Source of the DNA: an uncultured Eubacteriales bacterium
GTDB lineage: Bacteria > Bacillota > Clostridia > Oscillospirales > Acutalibacteraceae
Length of the DNA: 43,339 bases
Assembly: GCA_900314795.1 (NCBI GenBank)
Contig: OMWP01000007.1
Coordinates: 1 to 43,339 of the forward strand
Direction: 5' to 3'
Both the position numbers and the translations under genes were made by a program. Position 1 is the stretch's first letter. Every line of letters starts with the position of its first letter. The notes beneath the pieces were generated by a model. It was not told the DNA's origin. It was given only the letters and a program-made list of their open reading frames with translations, and did not search any database. Below are positions 6,016-15,454 of the stretch, one piece after another.

Positions 6016-7416
6016 ATGGCAAAAAAATGTTTGCTTGTTGGCGTATTAGTAGTGTTATTGGTTTTTACAAGCTGTTCAGTATCAAATGATCAAAGTAACA
6101 GTGTCGCTAAGGTACAGGGAAAGCAAGACTATTTGTACTTGATATCTAACTACTCAGATGGTGTTGCTTGGGTAAACTATTGTGATGCTACAGCTAAGGA
6201 TAAAACCAGAGAAGGCGTTCATCCTAAATGTGGTTGCATCAACAAAAACGGAGAGTTGATCTTTTATTATGACTCAACTGATATCACACATGATCCGACT
6301 GATTTTAGTAACGGATATGCGTATATTGAGTCAGATAGTGGTAAAAAACTTACGGTCATTGATACTTCTGGTAAAATATGCAGTACTTATAATCTGGTGT
6401 CTGAGACAAACGATGGATTCAAAGTTACAAAATCCGGAAACATGGATAACTATTGTGTTGCATATGGTGATGGGTATGAGGTAGTTCAAACTCATGATTC
6501 AGGGTTTGATAATAATAGCTATACATATACAATTTATGATGCTAATAACAATCAAGTTTATCAACTGAACGAAAAGCCTCAAAAAGAAATTTCAGTTAAA
6601 TATTGGGGAAATGGCGTTTTTTCATTTAAGAATACGGGGTTTTATTATTCGCGTTCTGGAACATGGGTTGATGATAAACATGCTAAACCAGACGGTGAGT
6701 TTAAAGGAGATATGAAGTATTCTGACGTAGTTTACGGAGAAAGACGAAAAACTGGGAATTACTGGGATTATGATGTTCATTTAGAGTATATCGATACCTC
6801 AGGGAATGTAATAAGTACAAAGACTGTGTCAAGAAGCGAATTAGGTTGGAATATAAAATCCTCGGATGTGTATAATAATCGTTGTATCATTTATGGGGCT
6901 CCTCAAGAAGATAAAATAACAAAAATGTTTATTTACAACTTTGAAGATAATAGTATGGTTCAACTAACTGATGAAAAGTATTTAAATCAGCTTTCTGGTG
7001 ATTTTGATTTTCATTTCATGACTAATAGAATTGTGATAACAACACAGGGGCAGGATAAGAAGAATTATTATATTGTATTTGATTATGATTGGAATGTTAT
7101 TGTTGAACCGCAGAAGTATAATTACATCGATGTTAGTGATAATAGAATCATAAAAGACTTTAAATATGTTTATGATGAAAATGGCAGCTTAGTATTTGAA
7201 ATTGACGATAAATATGTTCATAGTACTGGTGGAGCAGAGTATGCTGTTTTTAATGCTCCAACATATAAAGATGATATGCTTGTTGTACACACAGAACTCG
7301 ATGATAGGTTTAACGGGACATTTTTAGGAAGTTTAGGGATTGCAGCATATGATTTAAATGGAAAAGAATTATTTAATGAAATATCCATGTCAAAAGCTTC
7401 TCAAATAGAGTTATAA
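6016..7416 (+). CDS. Large lipoprotein with WG-like repeats (island operon)
   Basis: The start at ATG 6016 has AAGGAG 9 bases upstream; the in-frame ATG at 6010 is too close. The 466-residue product has a lipoprotein signal ending FTSC (Cys20). The mature protein contains several degenerate units resembling WG/KWG beta-propeller-like repeats, for example YSDGVAWV...GCINKNGELIF, then FSNGYAYI...LTVIDTSGKI, and near the C-terminus LGIAAYDLNGKELF. These are weak matches. The protein is likely exported and tethered to the outer face of the membrane as a repeat-rich binding domain. It is the last gene of the island; a bidirectional terminator follows. AT-rich codon use matches the other island genes. 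Confidence 0.75.
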   Translation: MAKKCLLVGVLVVLLVFTSCSVSNDQSNSVAKVQGKQDYLYLISNYSDGVAWVNYCDATAKDKTREGVHPKCGCINKNGELIFYYDSTDITHDPTDFSNGYAYIESDSGKKLTVIDTSGKICSTYNLVSETNDGFKVTKSGNMDNYCVAYGDGYEVVQTHDSGFDNNSYTYTIYDANNNQVYQLNEKPQKEISVKYWGNGVFSFKNTGFYYSRSGTWVDDKHAKPDGEFKGDMKYSDVVYGERRKTGNYWDYDVHLEYIDTSGNVISTKTVSRSELGWNIKSSDVYNNRCIIYGAPQEDKITKMFIYNFEDNSMVQLTDEKYLNQLSGDFDFHFMTNRIVITTQGQDKKNYYIVFDYDWNVIVEPQKYNYIDVSDNRIIKDFKYVYDENGSLVFEIDDKYVHSTGGAEYAVFNAPTYKDDMLVVHTELDDRFNGTFLGSLGIAAYDLNGKELFNEISMSKASQIEL

Positions 7417-7472
7417 ATTGTTAATATAACGAGTATAGAATCTTTTTTCGAATTTATTTTGAGCTAAATAAT

Positions 7473-7510
7473 AAAGCAGCAAATGTCGATTACATGACAT
7501 TTGCTGCTTT
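7473..7510. terminator. Bidirectional terminator between the island and rnhA
   Basis: A perfect 15-bp stem AAAGCAGCAAATGTC / GACATTTGCTGCTTT with loop GATTACAT lies between convergent genes. It has A residues on one side and T residues on the other, so it can serve both directions. It forms the right boundary of the island. Confidence 0.9.
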
Positions 7511-7519
7511 TAACATATC

Positions 7520-7957
7520 TCACATAAACTTTTGGCTCTCCGCCACCGCCATGCGGTCACAGCGCTCGTTCTCGGGGTGACCGGCGTGACCTTTGACCCA
7601 GATGGGTTCCACATCATGGATATCGCATAGCTTCAAAAGCCTTTCCCATAATTCGGGGTTGAGGGCTTTTTCTTTTTTGTTGCGCATCCAGTTGTTTTGC
7701 TGCCATTTTCTTGCCCAGCCGAGCTTGAGGGCGTTGCAGACATATTGGCTGTCGGAGTAGAGCTTCACCTCGCACGGCTCCTTTAAGAGGCTGAGCGCTT
7801 CGATCACCGCCATGAGCTCCATGCGGTTGTTGGTGGTGTGCGCTTCACCGCCCGAGATCTCCTTCTCGTGACCGTTATAGCGCAGTACAGCGCCCCAGCC
7901 GCCGGGACCCGGATTGCCCGAGCAGGCGCCGTCGGTATAGATTTCCACAGTTTTCAT
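7520..7957 (-). CDS. rnhA: Ribonuclease HI
   Basis: RNase HI degrades the RNA strand of RNA-DNA hybrids. The 145-residue length and all active-site residues fit: D9 ([16 protein letters not shown]), E47 (NNRMELMA), D69 (YSDSQYV), H124 ([14 protein letters not shown]) and D134. The ATG is preceded by AAAGGA. It is transcribed alone on the minus strand from a promoter shared head-to-head with the RNase J gene. Confidence 0.96.
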   Translation of the reverse strand: MKTVEIYTDGACSGNPGPGGWGAVLRYNGHEKEISGGEAHTTNNRMELMAVIEALSLLKEPCEVKLYSDSQYVCNALKLGWARKWQQNNWMRNKKEKALNPELWERLLKLCDIHDVEPIWVKGHAGHPENERCDRMAVAESQKFM

Positions 7958-7987
7958 GGAATCACATCCTTTGCAGATTCTTTCATT

Positions 7988-8015
7988 ATTATAACAGATT
8001 TCAGGCGCTTTGCAA
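7988..8015 (-). promoter_or_regulatory. Promoter of rnhA
   Basis: On the minus strand, TTGCAA (8015-8010), a 16-base spacer and TATAAT (7993-7988) lie about 30 bases upstream of the rnhA start codon. Confidence 0.6.
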
Positions 8016-8097
8016 GTACGCGTCGGTATACATTACCATTTTATACCAATACTTTCATAGTGAAGGAAAATGATACATACTCAAATTAATCCGCCAC

Positions 8098-8126
8098 TTG
8101 ACCAAATTGCAAAAATTTGGTATAGT
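8098..8126 (+). promoter_or_regulatory. Promoter of the RNase J gene
   Basis: TTGACC (8098-8103), a 17-base spacer and TATAGT (8121-8126) form a near-consensus promoter. It would give a 5' leader of about 120 bases before the TTG start of RNase J. No recognised riboswitch was seen in that leader. Confidence 0.65.
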
Positions 8127-8251
8127 ATATGATGTATAAGTGGGAGTATGTTCTCTCGAGACGGCGCAACTATTATGATTGTCTTCTATCTGTTTCTGAA
8201 CGGCAATAGAAACGGATCTACATAACAATTTGATATTAAGGAGGTATTTAT

Positions 8252-10081
8252 TTGAGCGAAACGAAAAAGAAACCTCAAATGAAGAGCAAGGGCAAAGCAA
8301 AAATGCCCCGTAATACGAAGAAAAATGTAAAAGTGAACGCACTGAAACGTGCGTATAAAACAAGGGTAACTGCCAACACAAAGGGCAAGAAAACGCGTTC
8401 TGTCAAAAAGAAAGCGCCGCCGAAGCCGCCCATACGCGTGTCGTTCCTCGGCGGACTCAACGAGATCGGCAAGAACCTGACCGTGTTCGAGTGTGAGAAC
8501 GATATCATCCTCATCGACTGCGGTATGGCGTTCCCCGACGGCGATATGCTGGGCGTCGATCTGGTCATTCCGGATTACACCTATCTCGAGCAGAACCGCG
8601 ACAAGATCCGCGGCGTGGTGATCACGCACGGACATGAGGATCATATCGGCGGCATCCCGTTCCTGCTCGCCAAAATGAACGTGCCCATCTACGGCACGCC
8701 TCTGACCATCGGACTGATCGAGAACAAATTAAGAGAGCACAGTCTTTCTGCACCGCCTACCTTGATCAAGAAGAACGCGGGCGACACCTTCAAGCTCGGC
8801 TGCTTTGACATCGAGCTGATCCACGTCAACCACTCCATCCCCGATTCTGTCGCGATCGCACTGCATACTCCCGCCGGTACGCTCGTCCATACGGGCGACT
8901 TCAAGGTCGACTACACACCCATCGAGGGCAAGATGACCGACCTGAACCGCTTTGCGGCGCTGGGCGATCAGGGTGTGTTGGCACTGCTTGCAGAAAGCAC
9001 CAACGCCGAACGCCCCGGCTATACCCAGACGGAGCAGAAGGTCACCGACAGCTTTGATCAGCTGTTTGCTTCTGCTATGAAGAAGCGTATCATCATCGCG
9101 ACCTTTGCGTCCAACATCAGCCGTATCCAGCTGATTATCAACTGCGCTGTCAAATACGGCAGAAAGGTCGCCTTCTCGGGTCGCTCCATGATCAACTATA
9201 TGAAGGTGGCGCAGGAGCTGGGCTATGTCAAGGTGCCCGATAACCTGATCATCGACATCGATCAGCTCAAAAACTATCCGCCCGAGAAGATCGTGCTTGC
9301 TACCACAGGCTCGCAGGGTGAGCCGATGTCGGCGCTCTCGCGCATGGCATATTCCGACCATCGCAAAGTGTCTGTCGGCGCGGGCGACTTTATCATCATA
9401 TCCGCTAATCCCATCCCCGGCAATGAGCGCTCGGTCGGCAATGTCGTTGACGAACTGTTAAAGCGCGGCTGTGACGTGGTATATGAGAGCATGTACGAGG
9501 TGCATGTCTCCGGTCACGCCTGTCAGGAAGAATTAAAGCTCATCCATTCACTGGTCAAGCCGAAGTACTTCATCCCGATCCACGGTGAGCAGAAGATGCT
9601 GCAAAAGCATAGAACGCTTGCGATGTCCCTCGGTATGGACAGCAAGGATATCTATATCGGCGATATCGGCAAGTCGGTCGAGATCAGCGAGAACGGCTTC
9701 AAGGAGGCTGAGCCTGTCACCGCAGGTAAGGTGTTTGTCGACGGTCTGGGCGTCGGCGACGTCGGATCGATCGTCCTCAGAGACCGTAAACACCTCGGTC
9801 AGGACGGCTTGATCATCATCGTCGCATCCCTCGATGTGTATGACGGTCATGTCATCAGCGGTCCCGATATCGTATCGCGCGGCTTTGTCTATGTGCGTGA
9901 AAGCGGCGATCTGATGGACGACATCAAGTCGCTGTCGCTGGATATCTTAGAGGATTGCTCCCGTCGGAATATCCATGAGTGGGGCGTGATCAAGAATCTG
10001 ATCAAGGATGACATCGCGAAGCTGATCGTCCGCCAGACAGGACGCTCCCCGATGATCCTGCCCATTTTGATGGAAGTATAA
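8252..10081 (+). CDS. rnj: Ribonuclease J
   Basis: RNase J is a metallo-beta-lactamase/beta-CASP nuclease with 5'-exonuclease and endonuclease activity in mRNA decay and rRNA maturation. The start is TTG, with TAAGGAGG correctly spaced. The 609-residue product is longer than the usual 555-residue protein because of a very basic N-terminal tail of about 58 residues, rich in Lys and Arg. The catalytic core begins at PPIRVSFLGGLNEIGKN. Zinc ligands are in THGHEDHIGG (H126, H128, D130, H131); HTGDFKVD and the C-terminal SGHA and PIHGE motifs are present. Which B. subtilis paralogue (J1 or J2) it matches is not decidable here. gdpP follows. Confidence 0.95.
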   Translation: MSETKKKPQMKSKGKAKMPRNTKKNVKVNALKRAYKTRVTANTKGKKTRSVKKKAPPKPPIRVSFLGGLNEIGKNLTVFECENDIILIDCGMAFPDGDMLGVDLVIPDYTYLEQNRDKIRGVVITHGHEDHIGGIPFLLAKMNVPIYGTPLTIGLIENKLREHSLSAPPTLIKKNAGDTFKLGCFDIELIHVNHSIPDSVAIALHTPAGTLVHTGDFKVDYTPIEGKMTDLNRFAALGDQGVLALLAESTNAERPGYTQTEQKVTDSFDQLFASAMKKRIIIATFASNISRIQLIINCAVKYGRKVAFSGRSMINYMKVAQELGYVKVPDNLIIDIDQLKNYPPEKIVLATTGSQGEPMSALSRMAYSDHRKVSVGAGDFIIISANPIPGNERSVGNVVDELLKRGCDVVYESMYEVHVSGHACQEELKLIHSLVKPKYFIPIHGEQKMLQKHRTLAMSLGMDSKDIYIGDIGKSVEISENGFKEAEPVTAGKVFVDGLGVGDVGSIVLRDRKHLGQDGLIIIVASLDVYDGHVISGPDIVSRGFVYVRESGDLMDDIKSLSLDILEDCSRRNIHEWGVIKNLIKDDIAKLIVRQTGRSPMILPILMEV

Positions 10082-10111
10082 GGCTTTAGATCGAATATCG
10101 ATATGCTGTTT

Positions 10112-10139
10112 TGAGGGGAGCGCATCAGGTGCTCCCTCA
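10112..10139 (+). other. Intergenic hairpin between RNase J and gdpP
   Basis: TGAGGGGAGC (10112-10121) pairs imperfectly with GCTCCCTCA (10131-10139). There is no T-run after it, so it is more likely an mRNA processing or stabilising hairpin than a terminator. Confidence 0.4.
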
Positions 10140-10180
10140 GCATGATAACAAAAGTATCTTTTATAGATTCAGGTACCATT

Positions 10181-12121
10181 ATGAAGAAACATGTTTGGAC
10201 GGTGATCCCCGCATTCCTCTTCCTCGCGGTATTGATGATCCCGATGTCGGGCATTACCTTCTTCTATAATCCGTTGATCGGATTGATTGAATTAGGTGTC
10301 ACGCTCATCGTCATCACGGTCATCTTTATCGCTGTGTTGAGATTCCGTAATTATATCGGAGAGGTCACCAGAGCGGCGATGAGGGATTGCTTTGATCCCT
10401 CTCAAAAATCCCTGGAAATGATCAAAACACCTGTCGCGATCAGCGGTACGAACGGCGAGTTGATCGCCTATAACGCGCTGTTCCGCAGAGCGTTTCTCGA
10501 TGATTACGAGGGGATCAACGCGCCTATCACTACCTTTATCCCGGGGATCGACCTCGACCTTGCGCTCAAAAGAGGTGTATTTGACTCCGAATACGCGGGC
10601 AGACGATTCACCACATTTGTACGCACGACAGAAAAGGGACTGTTGTTCGAGTTTATCGACGACACCTATTATAAAAACCTCGTTGACCAGTATAACGATA
10701 CCAAAACCAGCGTTGCACTGATCGTTTTCGATAATATCGAGGACTTCTCTTCCGACGCGGATCAGGAGGCTGCCGCTGCTCATCTGGCGGCGGAGAATAT
10801 CCTGTATCGTTGGGCGACGGAGTATGATATCCTGATGCGCCGGTTGGGTGAGAACCGCTATATCGCGATCTTAGAGGAAGAGATCCTTAATCGGCAGATG
10901 GAGGATAAGTTCAGCTTGCTGGATGCGATCCGTTCGATCAGCTATCACGGCAGACCCGCTACACTGTCGATCGGTATCGGTCACGGATGCGTCACCCTGA
11001 CGGACAGCGCGTCAAAGGCGAAAAAAGCGCTGGATATGTCCCTGGGCAGAGGCGGCGATCAGGTCGCGATCCTGACGGATAATGAGTATGTCTTTTTCGG
11101 CGGCGTCGCAAAGGGTATCGAAAAAACATCCAAGGTCAAGGTGCGCGCGATATCTCAGCAGATCGCGGAGGCGATCGAGATGAGCGACCGTGTCTTGGTG
11201 ACGGGACATCGGTTCTCCGATCTGGACTGCATCGGAGCGGCGACCGGCATCTATTCGCTGGTCACGAAAAAATATAACAAAACCTGTCATATCGTTACCG
11301 ATATCGATCGTTCGATGGCGCGCGATATGATCAAAAAGCTCAGCGAGACCCATAATGATATGTTCATCTATCCCGAGAACGGGATACTCCAGTCGAATCA
11401 GAGGACGCTGCTGATCATTGTCGATACCCAGTCGCCCGACTTCATTGAGAGCGAGCGATTGTATAAAAACTGCGGTAATGTGATCGTGATCGACCATCAC
11501 CGCAAGATGGTGAATTCCATCGATACCGCCAGTGTCTTTTTGCACGAACCCACCGCTTCCTCCGCTTCCGAGCTGGTGACGGAGGTCATCGAATATCTCG
11601 CGGATGATGTATTGAATCAAACCGAGGCAGAGGCGCTTTTGGCGGGTATCATGCTGGATACCAAGAACTTTGTCATCAACACGGGCGTTCGTACCTTTGA
11701 GGCGGCGGCATTCCTCCGCAAGAAGGGCGCCGATACCGTAGCGGTGCGCAATGTCTTTGCGAACTCTCTGGATAATTACAGGGAGAAGAGTCTGCTGGTG
11801 TCCTCTGCACAGCTCATCAATCACTGTGCGGTCACTGTAGCGGATGACTCCTCGCGCAGTTCGCGCCTTGTCTGTGCACAGGCGGCGGATGATCTGCTGA
11901 TGATCCGGGACACCTACGCTTCGTTTGTGATCTCGCGCATCGATCTGCGTACCGTCAATATCTCGGCGCGTTCGTTCGGCAAGATGAATGTACAGCTCGT
12001 GATGGAGGCGCTGGGCGGCGGCGGTCATCAGACCATGGCGGCGACGCAGATAAAAGGCGTTTCCTTAAGCGAAGCCAAGGAACGCTTGATCAAAATTTTG
12101 AAAGAGTGGGAATTTAAATAA
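10181..12121 (+). CDS. gdpP: GdpP-type cyclic-di-AMP phosphodiesterase (DHH/DHHA1)
   Basis: The protein hydrolyses c-di-AMP at the cytoplasmic face of the membrane. With the start at 10181 (MKKHVW, CAGG upstream) it is 646 residues; an in-frame ATG at 10142 would add 13. Two membrane helices lie within about 7-53. A degenerate PAS domain follows (SGTNGELIAYNALFRRAF), then a degenerate GGDEF domain without the GGDEF motif (RRLGENRYIAILEEE). The DHH domain has GHRFSDLDCIGAA and D438-H439-H440. DHHA1 ends with GGGGH at 612-616. This domain order matches YybT/GdpP. It lies just upstream of rplI and dnaB, a common Firmicutes arrangement (gdpP-rplI-dnaB). Confidence 0.94.
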   Translation: MKKHVWTVIPAFLFLAVLMIPMSGITFFYNPLIGLIELGVTLIVITVIFIAVLRFRNYIGEVTRAAMRDCFDPSQKSLEMIKTPVAISGTNGELIAYNALFRRAFLDDYEGINAPITTFIPGIDLDLALKRGVFDSEYAGRRFTTFVRTTEKGLLFEFIDDTYYKNLVDQYNDTKTSVALIVFDNIEDFSSDADQEAAAAHLAAENILYRWATEYDILMRRLGENRYIAILEEEILNRQMEDKFSLLDAIRSISYHGRPATLSIGIGHGCVTLTDSASKAKKALDMSLGRGGDQVAILTDNEYVFFGGVAKGIEKTSKVKVRAISQQIAEAIEMSDRVLVTGHRFSDLDCIGAATGIYSLVTKKYNKTCHIVTDIDRSMARDMIKKLSETHNDMFIYPENGILQSNQRTLLIIVDTQSPDFIESERLYKNCGNVIVIDHHRKMVNSIDTASVFLHEPTASSASELVTEVIEYLADDVLNQTEAEALLAGIMLDTKNFVINTGVRTFEAAAFLRKKGADTVAVRNVFANSLDNYREKSLLVSSAQLINHCAVTVADDSSRSSRLVCAQAADDLLMIRDTYASFVISRIDLRTVNISARSFGKMNVQLVMEALGGGGHQTMAATQIKGVSLSEAKERLIKILKEWEFK

Positions 12122-12145
12122 GTCAGAATATCGGAGGTATAGGAA

Positions 12146-12592
12146 ATGAAAGTCATTTTGTTACAGGACGTCAAGTCCCTCGGCAAAAAGGGAGATCTCG
12201 TCAGCGTATCCGACGGTTACGCGCGCAACTTCCTTTTTCCGCGCAATGTCGCGAAAGAAGCCAACGCGCAGGCGATGAACGAGTTCAAGAACGCCGAGCA
12301 GAGCAAGCAGTATAAGATCGACACCGCAATCGCCAACGCCAATAAGGCGAAGGAGGAGCTCGAGGGTTCCAAGTTCGTCATCAAGGCGAAGGCGGGTGAG
12401 AACGGCAAGCTCTTCGGCAGTATCACCGCTAAGGATATCGCCGCCGAGGTCAAGAACCGTAAGCATGTGGACGTCGATAAACGCAAGGTCACCCTCAAGG
12501 ATGATATCAAAAATCTCGGTGAGTACGATGTGGAGATCAAGCTCTACAGCGGTATCACCGCCCACTGCACGATCTCGGTAGAAAAAGCCTGA
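12146..12592 (+). CDS. rplI: 50S ribosomal protein L9
   Basis: The 148-residue protein has the typical L9 layout: the N-terminal domain [19 protein letters not shown] with YARNFLFP, a long connecting helix (residues about 40-75), and the C-terminal rRNA-binding domain. The RBS is CGGAGG. It starts 24 bases after gdpP and precedes dnaB, as in many Firmicutes. Confidence 0.97.
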   Translation: MKVILLQDVKSLGKKGDLVSVSDGYARNFLFPRNVAKEANAQAMNEFKNAEQSKQYKIDTAIANANKAKEELEGSKFVIKAKAGENGKLFGSITAKDIAAEVKNRKHVDVDKRKVTLKDDIKNLGEYDVEIKLYSGITAHCTISVEKA

Positions 12593-12665
12593 GTGTGATT
12601 TTTCATTCGATCATAATTGTTAGCACGAAAGAATGAATGAGTGAAAAGGAAGTGTAACTGTAATC

Positions 12666-12698
12666 AATTCCTCATTCCTCATTCCTAATTCCTCATTA
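12666..12698. repeat. Single arm of a family-A repeat between rplI and dnaB
   Basis: The sequence is a run of ATTCCTC/ATTCCTA units, the right-arm orientation of the family-A repeat. On the left there is only a faint counterpart (GAATGAATGAG near 12630), so the element is truncated or decayed. It lies just before the dnaB start and may reach its ribosome site. Confidence 0.55.
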
Positions 12699-12708
12699 AA
12701 AGAAGATT

Positions 12709-14076
12709 ATGCCTGATAATAATACAACTGTTTATAACGGATTGCGGCTGCCGTATTCGCCAGAGGCGGAGCAGGCAGTGCTCGGCGCCATTTTGATGGA
12801 TCCCGAGGCAATCGCCCGTGTGGCGGAGATCCTTCCGTCATCCGAATATTTTTATATTGCCAACCACCGCACGATCTATGCGGCGATGATGTCGATGTTT
12901 ACCACCGGTAAGGCGGTAGACCAGATCACTGTGCTCGAAACGCTCAAGATGGAGCGCGATTTTGATGAGGCTACGGGCAAAACCTACCTCGTCCAGCTCG
13001 CCCAGAGCTGTCCCTCTATCACCAATGTGGAGAACTACGCGCGGATCGTGCGCGATAAATATGATGTGCGCGCCTTGATGAACGCCGCGCGTGATATCAT
13101 CGAGGACAGCTCCGACGGTGAGATGGAGCCGCAGCTTTTGATCGATTCCGCCGAGCAGAAGATCTTTGATATCCGCCGCGGAAAGAATATCCAAGGCTTG
13201 CAGCGCATCGACGAGGTGCTGTTCCAGACCTTTGACAGGCTCGATATGCTCAGCCGTGACGATGACACCATCAAGCCGGTATCCACCGGTATCGGCGACC
13301 TCGACCGCGTCATCACGGGTCTGAACCGCTCCGACCTGATCCTGCTCGCGGCACGTCCCGGTATGGGTAAGACCTCATTCGCGCTGAATATCGCGCGCAA
13401 TGTCAGCGTCATCGCCAAGAAGAAGGTCGCCTTCTTCTCGCTGGAAATGACCAAGGAACAGCTCGCGTCCCGACTGCTCTCTTCCGAGGCGCTTGTCGGC
13501 GGTACCAAGCTGCGTACCGGCAGGCTGAGTCAGGAGGAATGGAACCGACTGATCGGCGCCGGTGATATCTTGAAAAATGCCCAGCTGTATCTGGACGATA
13601 CGCCCGGCATCACCGTGCCCGAGATGAAAGCGAAATTAAGAAGATTGAAGAATCCCGACCTCGTCGTCATCGACTATCTCCAACTGATGTCTACGGGTCG
13701 TCGTGACGGCAACCGTGTACAGGAGATCTCTGAGCTGACCCGAAATCTGAAGATCTTGGCGAAGGAGATCAATGTGCCTGTCATCTGTCTGAGCCAGCTC
13801 AGCCGTGCTTCCGAACAGCGACAGGATCACCGTCCGCAGTTGAGCGACCTGCGTGACTCGGGTTCGATCGAGCAGGACGCGGATATTGTACTGTTCCTGT
13901 ATCGCGACGGCTACTATGAGCGCGAGAAGGGCGCAGAGACGGTGCAGGCGGCGGTCGATCAGAACAGCGGCGAGTGCATCGTCGCTAAGAACCGCCACGG
14001 TGAGACCACCATCGTCAAGCTCCATTGGCAGGGCGAGTTCATGCGCTTCACCGGACAAGATCATAACCATGAATAG
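12709..14076 (+). CDS. dnaB: Replicative DNA helicase DnaB
   Basis: This is the hexameric fork helicase (called DnaC in B. subtilis). The 455-residue protein has the N-terminal helical domain starting at PYSPEAEQAVLGAILMD, the P-loop ARPGMGKTS (G218-T222), SLEMTKEQLASRLLS, Walker B VVIDYLQLM, and the C-terminal SQLSRASEQR...LSDLRDSGSIEQDAD with the arginine-finger region. No intein is present. tilS starts inside its last codons (8-base overlap), so the two are translationally coupled. Confidence 0.97.
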   Translation: MPDNNTTVYNGLRLPYSPEAEQAVLGAILMDPEAIARVAEILPSSEYFYIANHRTIYAAMMSMFTTGKAVDQITVLETLKMERDFDEATGKTYLVQLAQSCPSITNVENYARIVRDKYDVRALMNAARDIIEDSSDGEMEPQLLIDSAEQKIFDIRRGKNIQGLQRIDEVLFQTFDRLDMLSRDDDTIKPVSTGIGDLDRVITGLNRSDLILLAARPGMGKTSFALNIARNVSVIAKKKVAFFSLEMTKEQLASRLLSSEALVGGTKLRTGRLSQEEWNRLIGAGDILKNAQLYLDDTPGITVPEMKAKLRRLKNPDLVVIDYLQLMSTGRRDGNRVQEISELTRNLKILAKEINVPVICLSQLSRASEQRQDHRPQLSDLRDSGSIEQDADIVLFLYRDGYYEREKGAETVQAAVDQNSGECIVAKNRHGETTIVKLHWQGEFMRFTGQDHNHE

Positions 14077-15451
14077 CGGTGTCGGCGATGGCTTTGTTGC
14101 CAAGATCAAACGCCATATTGACGAGCATCACCTGTTGCAAAAGGGCGATAAAGTATTGATCGCTCTGTCGGGCGGCGCGGATTCCGTTGTCTTACTGCAT
14201 GTTCTTAATTCTTTAAAAGAAGAATTAGATATCACATTATATGCGGCGCACTTCAACCACGGCATCCGTGGGGAAGAGGCGGATCGTGACGAACGCTTCT
14301 GCAAGGCGCTGTGCGAAAAGACGGACGTCTGTTTCTTCAGCTTTCAAGCGGATGTGCCGTCGATCGCCAAGCGATACGGCGAGAGCGTGGAGCTCTGCGG
14401 CAGAAAAATGCGGTATGATTATTTGCAGTGGGTCTGCGATGACAAGCTGGGTATCGCGAAAATCGCGACCGCTCACCATAGTGACGATAACGCCGAGACC
14501 GTCCTCTGGAACCTGACCCGCGGAGCAGGACTTGCAGGGCTTGCCGGGATCCCCGTCAAGCGCGATAACATCATCCGACCGCTCTTGTGCTGTACGCGTG
14601 CCGAGATCGAAGCCTACTGCGCCGAGAACGATCTTGCCTATGTGACCGACTCAACGAATCTATCCGACGACTACACCCGCAACAAGCTCCGCCATCAGGC
14701 CATGCCTGTGCTGCGTGAGCTGAATCCGAGCGTAGGGGAGAGCATTTGCAGAACGTCGTCCATCCTGCGGGAAGCGGATGAATTTCTGTCTCAAATTTCC
14801 GAAAAGGAATTAAAATCAGCAAAAGTCCCTTACGGTTGGTCATGTGAAAGGCTCTTGCAGTGTGAGCCGATCATCTTGAAATACGCCGTCAAAAACATTT
14901 TGGAAAAAGCCGCTGCGCCTGTTGACTTTCAACACACAGCGCTTATAATAGAAGCGATGCACTCAAACGGCGCGGTTGATATCGGCGGCGGTTACATCGC
15001 TTCCTGCGCGCAGGGGATCCTGCGGATCGTGCCAAAGCTGCTCAGCACGGATGATTTCTGCGTGCCGATCCTCGACTATATGAAGGAACACGGTACACGG
15101 ATCAAGATCCTTGACGGACTGCTTTTTGAGATCGCACCGCCGCTCGATCTGAGCAGTGAAAAAATTAACAATTTATTATTACATCATGGGCTCCCGTGTG
15201 CTATAATGACACGAGATACCGTGATTCGACACCGCCGCGCGGGGGATACCTTCACCGATCCCCGCCGTGGTGTGACAAAATCGTTGAAAAAGCTCTTCAA
15301 TGAGCGTAAAATACCGCGTGAGCTGCGTGATACCATCCCGATCGTCGCCGACGGCTCGACCGTCTTGTGGATCGAGGGGATCGGTACCTCCGCGCAGGGT
15401 CAAGCGGATCTGACCCGTGATGGGGAATACTATTTGATCAACGGGGGTTGA
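14069..15451 (+). CDS. tilS: tRNA(Ile)-lysidine synthase TilS
   Basis: TilS attaches lysine to C34 of tRNA-Ile(CAU), which changes its codon from AUG to AUA. The start at ATG 14069 overlaps the end of dnaB; the open frame extends further upstream only as an out-of-frame reading of dnaB. The 460-residue product has the PP-loop ATP motif SGGADS at 34-39, HFNHGIRGEEADRDE, the tRNA-binding core (AHHSDDNAETVLWNLTRG), and the C-terminal TilS domain (RRAGDTF...KSLKKLFNERKIPR). It is followed by hpt, the classical tilS-hpt-ftsH order. Confidence 0.95.
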   Translation: MNSGVGDGFVAKIKRHIDEHHLLQKGDKVLIALSGGADSVVLLHVLNSLKEELDITLYAAHFNHGIRGEEADRDERFCKALCEKTDVCFFSFQADVPSIAKRYGESVELCGRKMRYDYLQWVCDDKLGIAKIATAHHSDDNAETVLWNLTRGAGLAGLAGIPVKRDNIIRPLLCCTRAEIEAYCAENDLAYVTDSTNLSDDYTRNKLRHQAMPVLRELNPSVGESICRTSSILREADEFLSQISEKELKSAKVPYGWSCERLLQCEPIILKYAVKNILEKAAAPVDFQHTALIIEAMHSNGAVDIGGGYIASCAQGILRIVPKLLSTDDFCVPILDYMKEHGTRIKILDGLLFEIAPPLDLSSEKINNLLLHHGLPCAIMTRDTVIRHRRAGDTFTDPRRGVTKSLKKLFNERKIPRELRDTIPIVADGSTVLWIEGIGTSAQGQADLTRDGEYYLINGG

Positions 15452-15454
15452 ACC

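Noticed and set aside
11012-12028. 338-codon open frame antisense to gdpP
   Set aside because: It is a shadow of gdpP, with abnormal His/Arg-rich composition and no motif.
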